This document shows positions 27,979 to 36,691 of a stretch of DNA of 64,000 nucleotides, one piece after another; positions within the stretch are counted from its first letter, which is position 1, and every line of letters begins with the position of its first letter. The DNA is taken from positions 575,608 to 639,607 of the forward strand of contig CP129495.1 of the NCBI GenBank assembly GCA_030584185.1, read 5' to 3'. Origin of the DNA: Acidimicrobiia bacterium (GTDB lineage: Bacteria > Actinomycetota > Acidimicrobiia > Spongiisociales > UBA11373). Made by a program: the position numbers and the translations under genes. Below the pieces are notes generated by a model, which saw nothing but the letters and a program-made list of their open reading frames with translations, ran no database searches and was not told where the DNA came from.

Positions 27979-29511
27979 TCAGGCTTCCGGCTCGGGGTCG
28001 GGCATCCGAGATCCCGAGGTGGCTGCATCCTCGTAGAGCACCACTCCCCGACCGGCACATGTGGGGCACAGGTGACTGAACGACTCGAGCAGACCCTCCG
28101 ACTCGTTCTTGCGGGTCATCTCGACGAGCCCCAGGTTGGACACGTCGAACACCTGCGTGCGGGTCTTGTCGCGAGCCAGCTCCTCCCGGAACTTGCGCAA
28201 GACGGCATCGCGGTTCTTGGCGATCTCCATGTCGATGAAGTCGATCACGATGATCCCGCCGATGTCGCGTAGTCGAAGCTGGTGGGCGATCTCGGCGGCT
28301 GCCTCGAGGTTGTTCTGCAACACCGTCTCCTCCAGGTTGGAGTGGCCGACGAAGCGGCCCGTGTTGACGTCGATCACCGTCAGCGCCTCGGTCCGGTCGA
28401 TCACGACATGACCCCCCGATGGCAGCCACACCTTGCGGTCCAAGGCCTTGCGCAGCTGGTCCTCGACGTGGAAACGCTCGAAGATCGGCATCTCCTCGTC
28501 GTACCGGGCGACACGCGACACCAGGTCCGGATCGGTGTCGTCGAGGTAGCCGACGACCTCATCGAAGATGTCCTGATCGTCGATCAGCAGCCTGCGAAAG
28601 TCCCTGGTGAAGTGCTCACGGATCACACGGATCACCAGGGGTGGCTCCTGGTAGAGGAGTCTCGGAGCGCCACCTCTCGGAATCTCGGCGTTGATGCCGT
28701 CCCACACCTCCAGCAACCGCAGGATGTCGCTCGAGATCTCCTCCTTCGTCGCCCCTTCGGCGGCGGTGCGAACGATCATCCCGAAACCCCGCAGGTCGAT
28801 CTCGGATGCCAGCACCCGGGCGATGTCCTTGAGGCGATCTCGCTCGGCGTCTGATAGCCGGCGGCTGACCGAAGGCTTGTCGACGTTCGGATCGAGCACC
28901 ACGTACCTGCCCGAGAGGTTCACCTCGTTGGTCAGCCGTGCGCCCTTGTGCCCCATGGCGTCCTTCACGACCTGGACGAGCACCTCGTCACCGGTCTTGA
29001 GCATCTTCTCGATGCGAAGCTTCTTGCGACCCTCGCCATCCGACGCCACATCACCGGCGTAGAGGACCCCGTTCTTGGGCTCGCCGAAGTCGACGAAGGC
29101 GGCCTCCATCCCGGGAAGCACATTCCTCACCTTTCCCAGGTAGATGTTGTTGGTCAGCGACGGCCGGTCGGATCGGGCCACGTAATGCTCGACGAGCAGC
29201 GCCCCCTCCATGACCACGATCTGGGTCTGGTGTGGTGTGCGGCGCACCAGCATCTGCCTGCGCTCGCTCACCGGCGGCGGGGTGATGGCCTCCGGTTCGG
29301 TGCGCTGGTCGGTGCGACCGTCGCGAGGTCGACGCTTCCTCGACTCGCCGCGCCGTTCCCGGCCTCCCTGTTGCGGGGGCGGCGAGGCCTCGACGACGCG
29401 GCGAATCTCAACGGTGCTGCCGGCAACCCGCCTGGTCTTGCGCTCCTCCACCGCGGTGTCGCCGACACCGCGCCGCACGACGCGTGCGGACTTCTTGCGA
29501 AACAAACCCAT
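27979..29511 (-). CDS. rne: Ribonuclease E/G family endoribonuclease
   Basis: 510 aa. Cleaves single-stranded AU-rich RNA in mRNA turnover and rRNA/tRNA processing. A basic, disordered N-terminal extension (about residues 1-85, rich in Arg) precedes the S1 domain (NIYLGKVRNVLPGMEAAFVD). The catalytic Mg ligands are in VIDVNTGRFVG and IIVIDFIDME, and the zinc link is CPTCAGRG near the end. The ATG at 29511 follows an AGGGAA ribosome-binding stretch. It precedes rplU, as in other actinobacteria. A 7-bp-stem hairpin lies 16 bases upstream of the start, at 29528-29545. Confidence 0.93.
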   Translation of the reverse strand: MGLFRKKSARVVRRGVGDTAVEERKTRRVAGSTVEIRRVVEASPPPQQGGRERRGESRKRRPRDGRTDQRTEPEAITPPPVSERRQMLVRRTPHQTQIVVMEGALLVEHYVARSDRPSLTNNIYLGKVRNVLPGMEAAFVDFGEPKNGVLYAGDVASDGEGRKKLRIEKMLKTGDEVLVQVVKDAMGHKGARLTNEVNLSGRYVVLDPNVDKPSVSRRLSDAERDRLKDIARVLASEIDLRGFGMIVRTAAEGATKEEISSDILRLLEVWDGINAEIPRGGAPRLLYQEPPLVIRVIREHFTRDFRRLLIDDQDIFDEVVGYLDDTDPDLVSRVARYDEEMPIFERFHVEDQLRKALDRKVWLPSGGHVVIDRTEALTVIDVNTGRFVGHSNLEETVLQNNLEAAAEIAHQLRLRDIGGIIVIDFIDMEIAKNRDAVLRKFREELARDKTRTQVFDVSNLGLVEMTRKNESEGLLESFSHLCPTCAGRGVVLYEDAATSGSRMPDPEPEA

Positions 29512-29745
29512 GGGGTATTCCCTTCGGCGCCCGCGCCAGCGGGCGACTGTCGAACGATGCTTGCCCGGTCGAGCATCCGCATTCCCCGACACCGGGCCGC
29601 GAAGGTGGCGGCTCACAGACGGTGTTGTTGAGGAAGGCGGGCACTCGCATCACTCCGGTCGAAACGGGGCGGCTCGGCGGCGGCCGACGCCCTCAGGGGA
29701 GCCAGTGTAGCGGCTGGATGGTTCCATCCCGAGACATCCGCCGCA

Positions 29746-30336
29746 TCAGCCCGTACCGATCTCCAGGCGCTCCTGCTGACCCTCCTCGGGGTCGTAGCAG
29801 CGCCTGCAACGCGCCTCGTACGCTCCCTGAGCTCCCAGCACCACCAACTCGTCGGAGCGGATCACGCGCTGGGTGAACATTCCCGGGCCGCCACAGCGAT
29901 GGCACACGGCCAGGCTCTTCGTGAGGTACTCGGCCCTGGTCATGAGGGTCGGAACCGGACCGAAAGGCCGCCCCAGGAAGTCGAGATCGAGACCGGCAAC
30001 GATCACCTGCTTCGAGGCTGCGGCGAGACGGTCCACGACCTCGACGAGCCCGGCGTCGAAGAACTGCGCCTCATCGATGCCCACGACCACGGTCGACTCC
30101 CGCACCCGGGCGAGGATGTCGGCGGAGGTGGCGACCGGCTCGGCGGCGGTCGAGAGGGAGGAGTGCGAGACCACCCGGTCACTGGAGTAGCGGTCGTCGA
30201 TCACCGGCTTGAAAGTCTGAGTGGGAATCCGAGCGATGGCGTAGCGGGTGATGCGACGGATCAGCTCTTCGCTCTTTCCGGAGAACATGGGACCGCAGAT
30301 CACCTCGACCCAGCCCCGCTGATCCCTCCGATCCAT
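29746..30336 (-). CDS. tdk: Thymidine kinase
   Basis: 196 aa, type II (TK1-like). Phosphorylates thymidine in nucleotide salvage. Walker A GPMFSGKSEEL (15-25), the DEAQFF motif, the lasso-region tyrosine segment, and the zinc site of four cysteines (CHRCGG and CRRCYDP). It lies between rodA and rne on the same strand. The 234 bases between its stop-proximal end and rne hold no gene that I can support. Confidence 0.95.
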   Translation of the reverse strand: MDRRDQRGWVEVICGPMFSGKSEELIRRITRYAIARIPTQTFKPVIDDRYSSDRVVSHSSLSTAAEPVATSADILARVRESTVVVGIDEAQFFDAGLVEVVDRLAAASKQVIVAGLDLDFLGRPFGPVPTLMTRAEYLTKSLAVCHRCGGPGMFTQRVIRSDELVVLGAQGAYEARCRRCYDPEEGQQERLEIGTG

Positions 30337-30361
30337 GGCGCCGGACTGTAGCCGTCGGGGG

Positions 30362-31525
30362 TCAGCGGGTCAGTTGCAGCGCACCGGGCAGCCGCGCCCG
30401 TCGCATCCAGATCGAGTTGACGATCCCGACGCTGAGCGCCATTGCCAGGTAGAACGATCCTCCGTACGAGAGGAAGGGCAGGGGAAGCCCGGTGACCGGA
30501 AGCAGACCCAGCGTCATCCCCACGTTCACGAACACGTGGAACCCGAACATGGCCGCCACGCCGGTCGCCACCAACTGGCCGAACCGATCCCGCGCCGCCC
30601 CGGCGATCATGAGCATGCGAAGGATGACCAGGCCGTACAGCCCCAGTACCAGGGCACCCCCGACGAAGCCGAGCTGCTCGCCGACGGCGGTGAAGATGAA
30701 GTCGGTGGTCTGCGCCGGGACGAAGGCGAGGTTCGTCTGAGTGCCTTCGAAGAGCCCGCGGCCGAACAGCCCGCCGTTGCCGATCGCCACCTGGCTCTGA
30801 TTCTGGTTGTAGTTGATCGAGAGCGTCTGGTCCCCCAGGTTGAAGAAGCCTTCGATCCGATCCAACTGGTACGCCTTGAGGATGTTGAGCTGGACCGCCG
30901 CCAACAGTGCCACGAGGGCCAGAGCGATGAGCAGCACGATCTGACGCACCGAAGTGCCCGCCACGAACATCATCACCAGGGCCACGAAGCCGAAGACGAG
31001 CATCGTGCCCAGGTCGGGCTGGACGAAGATGAGCGCCGCCGGCAGCGCCACGAGGGCCAGCGCCTTCGCCACCCGCCGCCACCTCATCGATGCCTCGTGC
31101 ACGGGAGCCAGGAGCACCGCCAGGGCGAGGACCACCGCCGGCTTGGCGATCTCGGACGGCTGCAGGTCGATGACGCCGAGGTCGATCCAGCGCTGCGCTC
31201 CCTGGCGCAGGGCGCCCACCGGTGAGAGGACTGCCGCCAGCAGCACCAGGGTCCCTCCGTAGATCAACGGGGTGATCGCATGCCAGGTGCGGTCGGATAT
31301 CAGCGATGCGACCAGCAGCACAACCAGTCCCAGGGCGACGAACCACACCTGCCGAACCATCAGCGAGGATCGGTCGAGGCCCTCCGCTTCCAACCGAGGC
31401 GCCGACGCCGTGAAGATCATCAGGATCCCGAGTGCCGTGAGCAGGCCCATCGCCCCCAGCAGGAGAAAGTCGGGCCGCGAGCGTGATCCTCTCGGCCGGA
31501 GGTCCACTCCGCTCATGCTGCTCAT
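30362..31525 (-). CDS. rodA: RodA/FtsW-family peptidoglycan glycosyltransferase
   Basis: 387 aa with about ten membrane segments. SEDS-family polymerase that elongates the lateral wall with the class B PBP2. Family signatures include QPSEIAKPA, VQPDLGTMLV and LPVTGLPLPFLSYGGS near the C-terminus. The start at 31525 overlaps the mrdA stop by four bases (ATGA), so the transpeptidase and polymerase are coupled. The upstream open frame is discarded because it lies inside mrdA. Confidence 0.93.
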   Translation of the reverse strand: MSSMSGVDLRPRGSRSRPDFLLLGAMGLLTALGILMIFTASAPRLEAEGLDRSSLMVRQVWFVALGLVVLLVASLISDRTWHAITPLIYGGTLVLLAAVLSPVGALRQGAQRWIDLGVIDLQPSEIAKPAVVLALAVLLAPVHEASMRWRRVAKALALVALPAALIFVQPDLGTMLVFGFVALVMMFVAGTSVRQIVLLIALALVALLAAVQLNILKAYQLDRIEGFFNLGDQTLSINYNQNQSQVAIGNGGLFGRGLFEGTQTNLAFVPAQTTDFIFTAVGEQLGFVGGALVLGLYGLVILRMLMIAGAARDRFGQLVATGVAAMFGFHVFVNVGMTLGLLPVTGLPLPFLSYGGSFYLAMALSVGIVNSIWMRRARLPGALQLTR

Positions 31526-33477
31526 CGTTCGGTGTCCGCCCCGGGCCGAAGCGGATCGGGGTCCTCGCCCATCAGGTACTGGAAGATCCGCCGGGCCGCA
31601 GGAGCCGCCACCCTGCCGCCGGAGCCACCCTGGTCGACGACGACGGCGACCACCCACCTGGGATCGCTCAGCGGAGCAGCCCCCACGAACCAGGCGGTGT
31701 CCTTCGACTGCTCATCGTCCTCGACCGCCTGGAAGATCTCGGCGGTACCGGTCTTGCCCCCCACCTCCTGCAGGGCGGCGCACTCGGCGTCGGGCTCGTC
31801 GTCACAGAAGCCGGCGAACGCCGAACGGGCGGTCCCGAACTGGCTGTTGACCACGCCGTTGAGGTCGGCGCGCAGGCCGGCAACCGTCTCGTCGGCGAGG
31901 TCGATCTTGCGGGTCACCGACTTCGGGTTGGTGAAGATCACCTCGTTGGTGGCGTCGCGAACCGACTCGACCACCCGCGGCCGCCACAGTGTGCCGCCGT
32001 TCACCAGGGCCCCGTAAGCCACCGCCATCTGCAGAGGGGTCACGGTCAGTGCCCCCTGGCCGGTGGCGATGTTCATCAGATCGCCCCCCGACCATCCGCC
32101 CTCTTCCCGCACCACGCCGGTCTTGTTCTGCTGGTGGTACTGGAACCATTCGCGGTCCGGAACGAGGCCGGCCTGCTCGAAGGGCAGGTCGATGCCCGTC
32201 GTGCTCCCGAAGCCGAGCTTCTCCGCCCATCGCTGGAGGAGGTCCTCGTCCCAATCGAGCCCGCGCTGCTCCCAGATGGCGAGGGCGATCGACCAGTAGT
32301 AGAGGTTGCACGACTGGTGCAGCGACTCGCCGAGCGTGATCTCTCCATGCCCTCCCTCCTTCCAGTCGTTGAGGGGTGGGGTGGCGGGGAACAGCAGCTG
32401 TCCGTCACAGAAGAACAGGCTCGGATCCTGGGAGCGATCGAGGTCGGCGTGGTCCTCCTCGAGCGTGGGCGAGATCCCCTCCTCCAGGGCCAGGGCGTAG
32501 ACGATGCTCTTGAAGGACGATCCCGGCGGGTACAGGCCCTGGATGGCGAAGTTGTTGAATGCCGCCTTCTCGGAGAGCGTGTCCCACTCCTTCTCGGTGA
32601 GCTGCCCATCGGAGAATGCGGTGGGATCGAACGAAGGCACCGATGCCATTGCCAGGACCGATCCGTCGGTGACGTCGAGCACGACTGCCGACGCCCGGAG
32701 AACCGGCTCGCCGTCCTGGCGGGCGAGGGCGATCGCCGACTCGAGCGTGCCCTCTACGAAGCGTTGCAGGGCCAGGTCGACGGTGGTGACCACGCTGCCC
32801 CCGGGCTGCGGTGGTACCTCATCCACCACTCCGAGGATCGCCCCCTTGGCGTTGACACGGTAGGTGATCCGACCCGGGGTCCCCCTCAGCAGCCGGTCGT
32901 AGGAGCGCTCCACGCCGAACTTGCCGACCCGATCGCCCAGCGAGAGGTCGATCCGGTCGAGGTCCTCCTCCCCGGGGGCGCCGATGTATCCGACGATGTG
33001 GGCCGCCGATTCACCGAGCGGGTAGACGCGGGTGGGAATCCACTCGATCGAGACCCCCGGGAAGCGTTCCAGGTTCTCCAGGACGAACACCCCAGTCGAC
33101 TCGCTCACCTCGCCGCCGAGGAGAAACCGGGCGCCCGAGCCTTGGTGTTCGAACTCGGCGTCGATCTCGGCGACGGGGATTCCCAGGACCGCCGACAGGT
33201 TCTGTTTGAGGCCCGGCTCTTGCTCGGTGGTCACCAGCCTGCGATCGACGACGACGCGAGGAGTGGGGACCGTCCCGGCCATGATCTCCTTGCCCGATCG
33301 GTCGAAGATGTCGCCACGAGGCGCCTCGATGGTCACGGTTCGCAGCTGCTGGCTCTCGGCGACCTCCAGGGACGCAGTGAGGTCGGTCACCTGGAGCACC
33401 CACATCCGCAGGAGGAGGAGGGTGAACATGGCGATGATCGTCGCCCCGACCGTTGCGATCCTCCAGCCGATCTTCAT
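31522..33477 (-). CDS. mrdA: Penicillin-binding protein 2 (elongasome transpeptidase)
   Basis: 651 aa. N-terminal membrane anchor (about 8-30), a dimerisation domain with RGDIFDRSG, and a C-terminal transpeptidase domain. Active-site motifs: SxxK as GSSFKS, SxN as SCN and KTG as GGKTGTAE. Cross-links peptidoglycan with RodA outside the membrane. The stop overlaps rodA and the start overlaps mreD, both by four bases. The C-terminal tail is short and acidic/Pro-containing. Confidence 0.95.
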   Translation of the reverse strand: MKIGWRIATVGATIIAMFTLLLLRMWVLQVTDLTASLEVAESQQLRTVTIEAPRGDIFDRSGKEIMAGTVPTPRVVVDRRLVTTEQEPGLKQNLSAVLGIPVAEIDAEFEHQGSGARFLLGGEVSESTGVFVLENLERFPGVSIEWIPTRVYPLGESAAHIVGYIGAPGEEDLDRIDLSLGDRVGKFGVERSYDRLLRGTPGRITYRVNAKGAILGVVDEVPPQPGGSVVTTVDLALQRFVEGTLESAIALARQDGEPVLRASAVVLDVTDGSVLAMASVPSFDPTAFSDGQLTEKEWDTLSEKAAFNNFAIQGLYPPGSSFKSIVYALALEEGISPTLEEDHADLDRSQDPSLFFCDGQLLFPATPPLNDWKEGGHGEITLGESLHQSCNLYYWSIALAIWEQRGLDWDEDLLQRWAEKLGFGSTTGIDLPFEQAGLVPDREWFQYHQQNKTGVVREEGGWSGGDLMNIATGQGALTVTPLQMAVAYGALVNGGTLWRPRVVESVRDATNEVIFTNPKSVTRKIDLADETVAGLRADLNGVVNSQFGTARSAFAGFCDDEPDAECAALQEVGGKTGTAEIFQAVEDDEQSKDTAWFVGAAPLSDPRWVVAVVVDQGGSGGRVAAPAARRIFQYLMGEDPDPLRPGADTER

Positions 33478-33986
33478 AGCGACAGGCTCGCCGACCTGCG
33501 TCGGGCGACCCCGAGCGTCCGCGGGGCCATGGCGAGTATCAACGGTGCCAGCAGGGTGTTGTACACGGCGGGGAGAAGGATCTTCTTCAGGACGGCTGCA
33601 TCGGCCAGGGTCCGCTCGCCGAAGATCGTACCCAGGACCGAAAACAGCGTGAGCGCACCGACCGTCGCCACCAGGACGTAGGGGCCGAGCAGCCCGAAGT
33701 CGTCTTCGAGCCGCTCACGCACCCGCACCGTCACGAACGCCAGCGTGGTCAGCACCAGCGCCCAGAGGCCGAGCGGGGTGTCCGAGAGCAGGTCCTGCAG
33801 CAGGCCGGCACCGAAGCCGAGGAGGAGGGCGAACTCGGCAGGCAGGTAGCGGGCATATGCGAGCACCACGAGCAGCACCAGGCTGGGGGCGGCATCGAAC
33901 GGTCGAATCCGGACGAAGACCGTCGTCTGGATGGCGACCGCCACCAGGACGACGAGCACCAGGATGACGATTCGCCGCGCCTTCAC
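33474..33986 (-). CDS. mreD: Rod shape-determining protein MreD
   Basis: 170 aa, almost wholly hydrophobic with about five membrane segments. The LLGFGAGLLQDLLSDTPLGLWAL stretch is typical of MreD. Integral membrane partner of MreC, MreB, PBP2 and RodA. Overlaps mreC and mrdA by four bases each. Confidence 0.9.
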   Translation of the reverse strand: MKARRIVILVLVVLVAVAIQTTVFVRIRPFDAAPSLVLLVVLAYARYLPAEFALLLGFGAGLLQDLLSDTPLGLWALVLTTLAFVTVRVRERLEDDFGLLGPYVLVATVGALTLFSVLGTIFGERTLADAAVLKKILLPAVYNTLLAPLILAMAPRTLGVARRRSASLSL

Positions 33987-34963
33987 GGCTGCACCTGAGG
34001 GACCGTGGTCGACGTCATCGACGAGGTGGTGGTCGAGGTGGTGGGAGGTGGCTCCTCGGTCTCGCCTTCGGTGGGATCTCCGGGGTCGGCAGGAACCTGC
34101 GTCGGAAGACGGTCGCCCTGATCGAAGCCGATCACAACGGCCTCGTCGCGGGTGAACACCAGCACCTGCACGAAGTCGATCCGGGTGATGGCGGCAACCG
34201 GCTTCGCAGTGGTGCGCAGGGCGAACCCCACCTCGGAGCGAGCGGGTTCGCTCACCCGAGCCACCGGAATCCCAGCCGGGAACCGCCCGTCGGCCGTGAC
34301 CAGCAGGTCCCCTTCGACGACGGCGGCGTCCGTGTTGAACATCTCGAGCACCATCGGGCCGGCGCCCCGCCCCCGCAGCACGCCGGTCTCACCGGTGCGC
34401 TCCACCCGTACCGCAACCACGATCGAAGGATCGGTGATCAATCGGACCCGCGCCGAGTTCTCGGTGACGGCGACCACCCGGCCCACCAGGCCTCCCTCGT
34501 CGATCACCGGCATGTCGAGCCCGATGCCGGCAGCCCGACCCTTGTCGATGACCCTGGTGTGATCGAACTCGGAGACCCCCACCGCCAGCACTCGGGCGGT
34601 GATGGTGTCGATTCCCTCCGGAGGCGCCAGGTCGAGTAGGGCTTCCAGCTCACGCACCCGGATGCGGATGCTCTCGGTCTCCTGGATCTGACTCTCAAGC
34701 GCGGTGAGGCGCTGCCGCAGCTGACGGTTCTCCTCTCGCAAGGAGAACAGATCGCTGAGGCTCTCGAAGAAGTCGACCGCCGGCCGCGTGGCCGAACCGA
34801 GGAACCGCTGCACCGGGGCGAATGCGGCCTGGGTGCCGTCGCGCAGGGTGGCTCCGATTCCGGTGCCGGCCGATCGGATGTCCACGGTGACCAGCACCAG
34901 AGAAACGATGATCAGGCCGATGAAGACGCCGGTGGGGCGATCGACTTCTCGGGGCCGCCACAT
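33983..34963 (-). CDS. mreC: Rod shape-determining protein MreC
   Basis: 326 aa. One N-terminal membrane segment (about 13-28), a coiled coil (about 68-108), and the MreC beta-barrel domain (VIDKGRAAGIGLDMPV; GLVGRVVAV). The last 40 residues form a Glu/Pro then Ser/Thr-rich tail. Periplasm-side scaffold that activates PBP2-RodA. Located between mreB and mreD. Confidence 0.93.
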   Translation of the reverse strand: MWRPREVDRPTGVFIGLIIVSLVLVTVDIRSAGTGIGATLRDGTQAAFAPVQRFLGSATRPAVDFFESLSDLFSLREENRQLRQRLTALESQIQETESIRIRVRELEALLDLAPPEGIDTITARVLAVGVSEFDHTRVIDKGRAAGIGLDMPVIDEGGLVGRVVAVTENSARVRLITDPSIVVAVRVERTGETGVLRGRGAGPMVLEMFNTDAAVVEGDLLVTADGRFPAGIPVARVSEPARSEVGFALRTTAKPVAAITRIDFVQVLVFTRDEAVVIGFDQGDRLPTQVPADPGDPTEGETEEPPPTTSTTTSSMTSTTVPQVQP

Positions 34964-34976
34964 CTGCGGCCGTCAG

Positions 34977-36011
34977 TCAGTTCGTGCCCGCCGTGGACGT
35001 GAGCACGTCCTGGAGAAGGTCGAACTCCTCCAGGCACCGCCCCGAACCGACCACGACGGAGTGAAGGGGCTGATCGGCGGTGATGACCGGGGTGCCGGTC
35101 TCGTTGGCGATGCGCACGTCAAGGCCGCGCAGCAGCGCCCCGCCGCCAGTGATGACGATCCCCCGCTCCATGACGTCGGCGGCAAGCTCCGGAGGCGTCT
35201 TGTCGAGACAGAACTTGACGGCGTCGATGATTCCCTGCACCGGCTCCTCGATCGCCTCACGGACCTCGGCGGCGGTGATCACCACCGTCTTGGGGAGTCC
35301 CGTCACCAGGTCGCGGCCGCGGATCTCGGCGTTCGGCTCGTCGCTGAACGGCCATGCGGAGCCGATGGCCATCTTCAGCTGCTCGGCGGTTCGGTCACCT
35401 AACAGCAGGTTGTGCTCCTTCTTCACCCAGTCGACGATCGCCTCGTCGAGTTCGTCGCCGCCGATACGGGCCGACTTGGCGACCACGATCCCGCCCAGCG
35501 AGATCACCGCCACCTCCGAAGTTCCGCCGCCGATGTCGACGATCACCGAGCCCGCCGGCTCGTGGACCGGGAGTCCCACCCCGATGGCGGCCGCCATGGG
35601 CTCCTCGATGGTGAAGGCGCGTCGGGCACCGGCGTGATACGCCGCCTCCTCGACCGCCCGGCGCTCGACACCGGTGATTCCGGATGGCACGCAGATGATG
35701 ATCCTTGGTCGCGCCCAGCGGCGGGGCTGTACCTTCTTGATGAAGTAACGCAGCATCTTCTCGGTGATGTCGAAGTCGGCGATCACGCCGTCGCACAGCG
35801 GACGGATCGCCTGGATGTGCGACGGCGTACGCCCGATCATCCGCTTGGCCTCGAGACCGACCGCCAGTGCTCGATTGTCGCGGGTGTTGATCGCCACCAC
35901 GGACGGCTCGTTGAGCACGATGCCTTGGCCGCGCAGATACACCAGGGTGTTGGCGGTTCCGAGATCGATCGCCATGTCGCGGGTGGCGAACGAGGCGAGG
36001 TTGGTGACCAT
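34977..36011 (-). CDS. mreB: Rod shape-determining protein MreB
   Basis: 344 aa, bacterial actin homologue that guides lateral wall synthesis. Phosphate-binding loops DLGTANTLVY and VDIGGGTSEVAVISLGG, and ITGGGALLRGLD are present. The N-terminus MVTNLASFATRDMAIDLGTAN is standard; ATG 36011 is preferred over the upstream ATG 36077, which overlaps the region next to ndk. It heads the mreBCD-mrdA-rodA operon. Confidence 0.97.
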   Translation of the reverse strand: MVTNLASFATRDMAIDLGTANTLVYLRGQGIVLNEPSVVAINTRDNRALAVGLEAKRMIGRTPSHIQAIRPLCDGVIADFDITEKMLRYFIKKVQPRRWARPRIIICVPSGITGVERRAVEEAAYHAGARRAFTIEEPMAAAIGVGLPVHEPAGSVIVDIGGGTSEVAVISLGGIVVAKSARIGGDELDEAIVDWVKKEHNLLLGDRTAEQLKMAIGSAWPFSDEPNAEIRGRDLVTGLPKTVVITAAEVREAIEEPVQGIIDAVKFCLDKTPPELAADVMERGIVITGGGALLRGLDVRIANETGTPVITADQPLHSVVVGSGRCLEEFDLLQDVLTSTAGTN

Positions 36012-36057
36012 CAGTGGGATCCCTGTTGGGTTCTCGAGAGTGTAATCCCCAACCGGG

Positions 36058-36456
36058 CTATGAGAAGAAGAGAGCAAGCTCCCGGGCGGCGCTCTCCGGA
36101 GAATCCGAACCGTGAACGATGTTCTCGGTGATCACCGTGGCGAGATCGCCGCGAAGGGTTCCTGGTGGTGCAGTCGCAGGATTGGTGGGACCCATCAGGA
36201 CTCGCACGATGGCGACGGCGTCGGGACCGGACCACTCCATCGCCACCACGGGCCCGCTGGTGATGAAGGCGACCAGATCGCCGAAGAACGGCTTGTCGAC
36301 GTGCTCGGCGTAGTGGCGGCCCGCGAGGCCCTCATCGATGGTGAGCATCCGCATCCGCTCCAGGGTCAGACCCTTCCTCTCGAGACGCCCGATCACATCG
36401 CCCACGAGGCGGCGGCGTACGCCGTCGGGCTTCACCATGACGAAGGTGTGTTCCAT
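36058..36456 (-). CDS. ndk: Nucleoside diphosphate kinase
   Basis: 132 aa. Transfers phosphate between nucleoside triphosphates and diphosphates through a phosphohistidine, here in the signature NIVHGSDSPESA (His at about 114). Opens MEHTFVMVKPDGV, and the length is standard. Lies between folC and mreB on the minus strand. Confidence 0.97.
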   Translation of the reverse strand: MEHTFVMVKPDGVRRRLVGDVIGRLERKGLTLERMRMLTIDEGLAGRHYAEHVDKPFFGDLVAFITSGPVVAMEWSGPDAVAIVRVLMGPTNPATAPPGTLRGDLATVITENIVHGSDSPESAARELALFFS

Positions 36457-36534
36457 GCGGGCTCCAGGTTCGAGACGGCGGGAGGGTAGCGGGGTGACAC
36501 GACCTTCGGTACGCCCCGGCCGGACGGGGCGACA

Positions 36535-36668
36535 CGCGACACAGGGCTCTCAGGGTTTGCCCCCCTCCCGGCTTCGCCGTACTCCCCCCAGCGGGGGGAG
36601 GAACGCGCAGGCCCGACGGCAACATGCCCTCCCCGGGGAGGTGGCCCGAAGGGCCGGAGGGGGCAACT
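36535..36668. repeat. GC-rich palindromic intergenic element
   Basis: The ndk-folC gap carries several inverted repeats. CTCCCCCC/GGGGGGAG forms a perfect 8-bp stem with a three-base loop at 36582-36600. CCTCCCCGGGGAGG is self-complementary, and GGCCC-GAA-GGGCC forms another hairpin. It looks like a dispersed REP-like or boundary element; only one copy is in this window. Confidence 0.5.
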
Positions 36669-36691
36669 AACCGCTCGTGGCTCTCCCGTCC

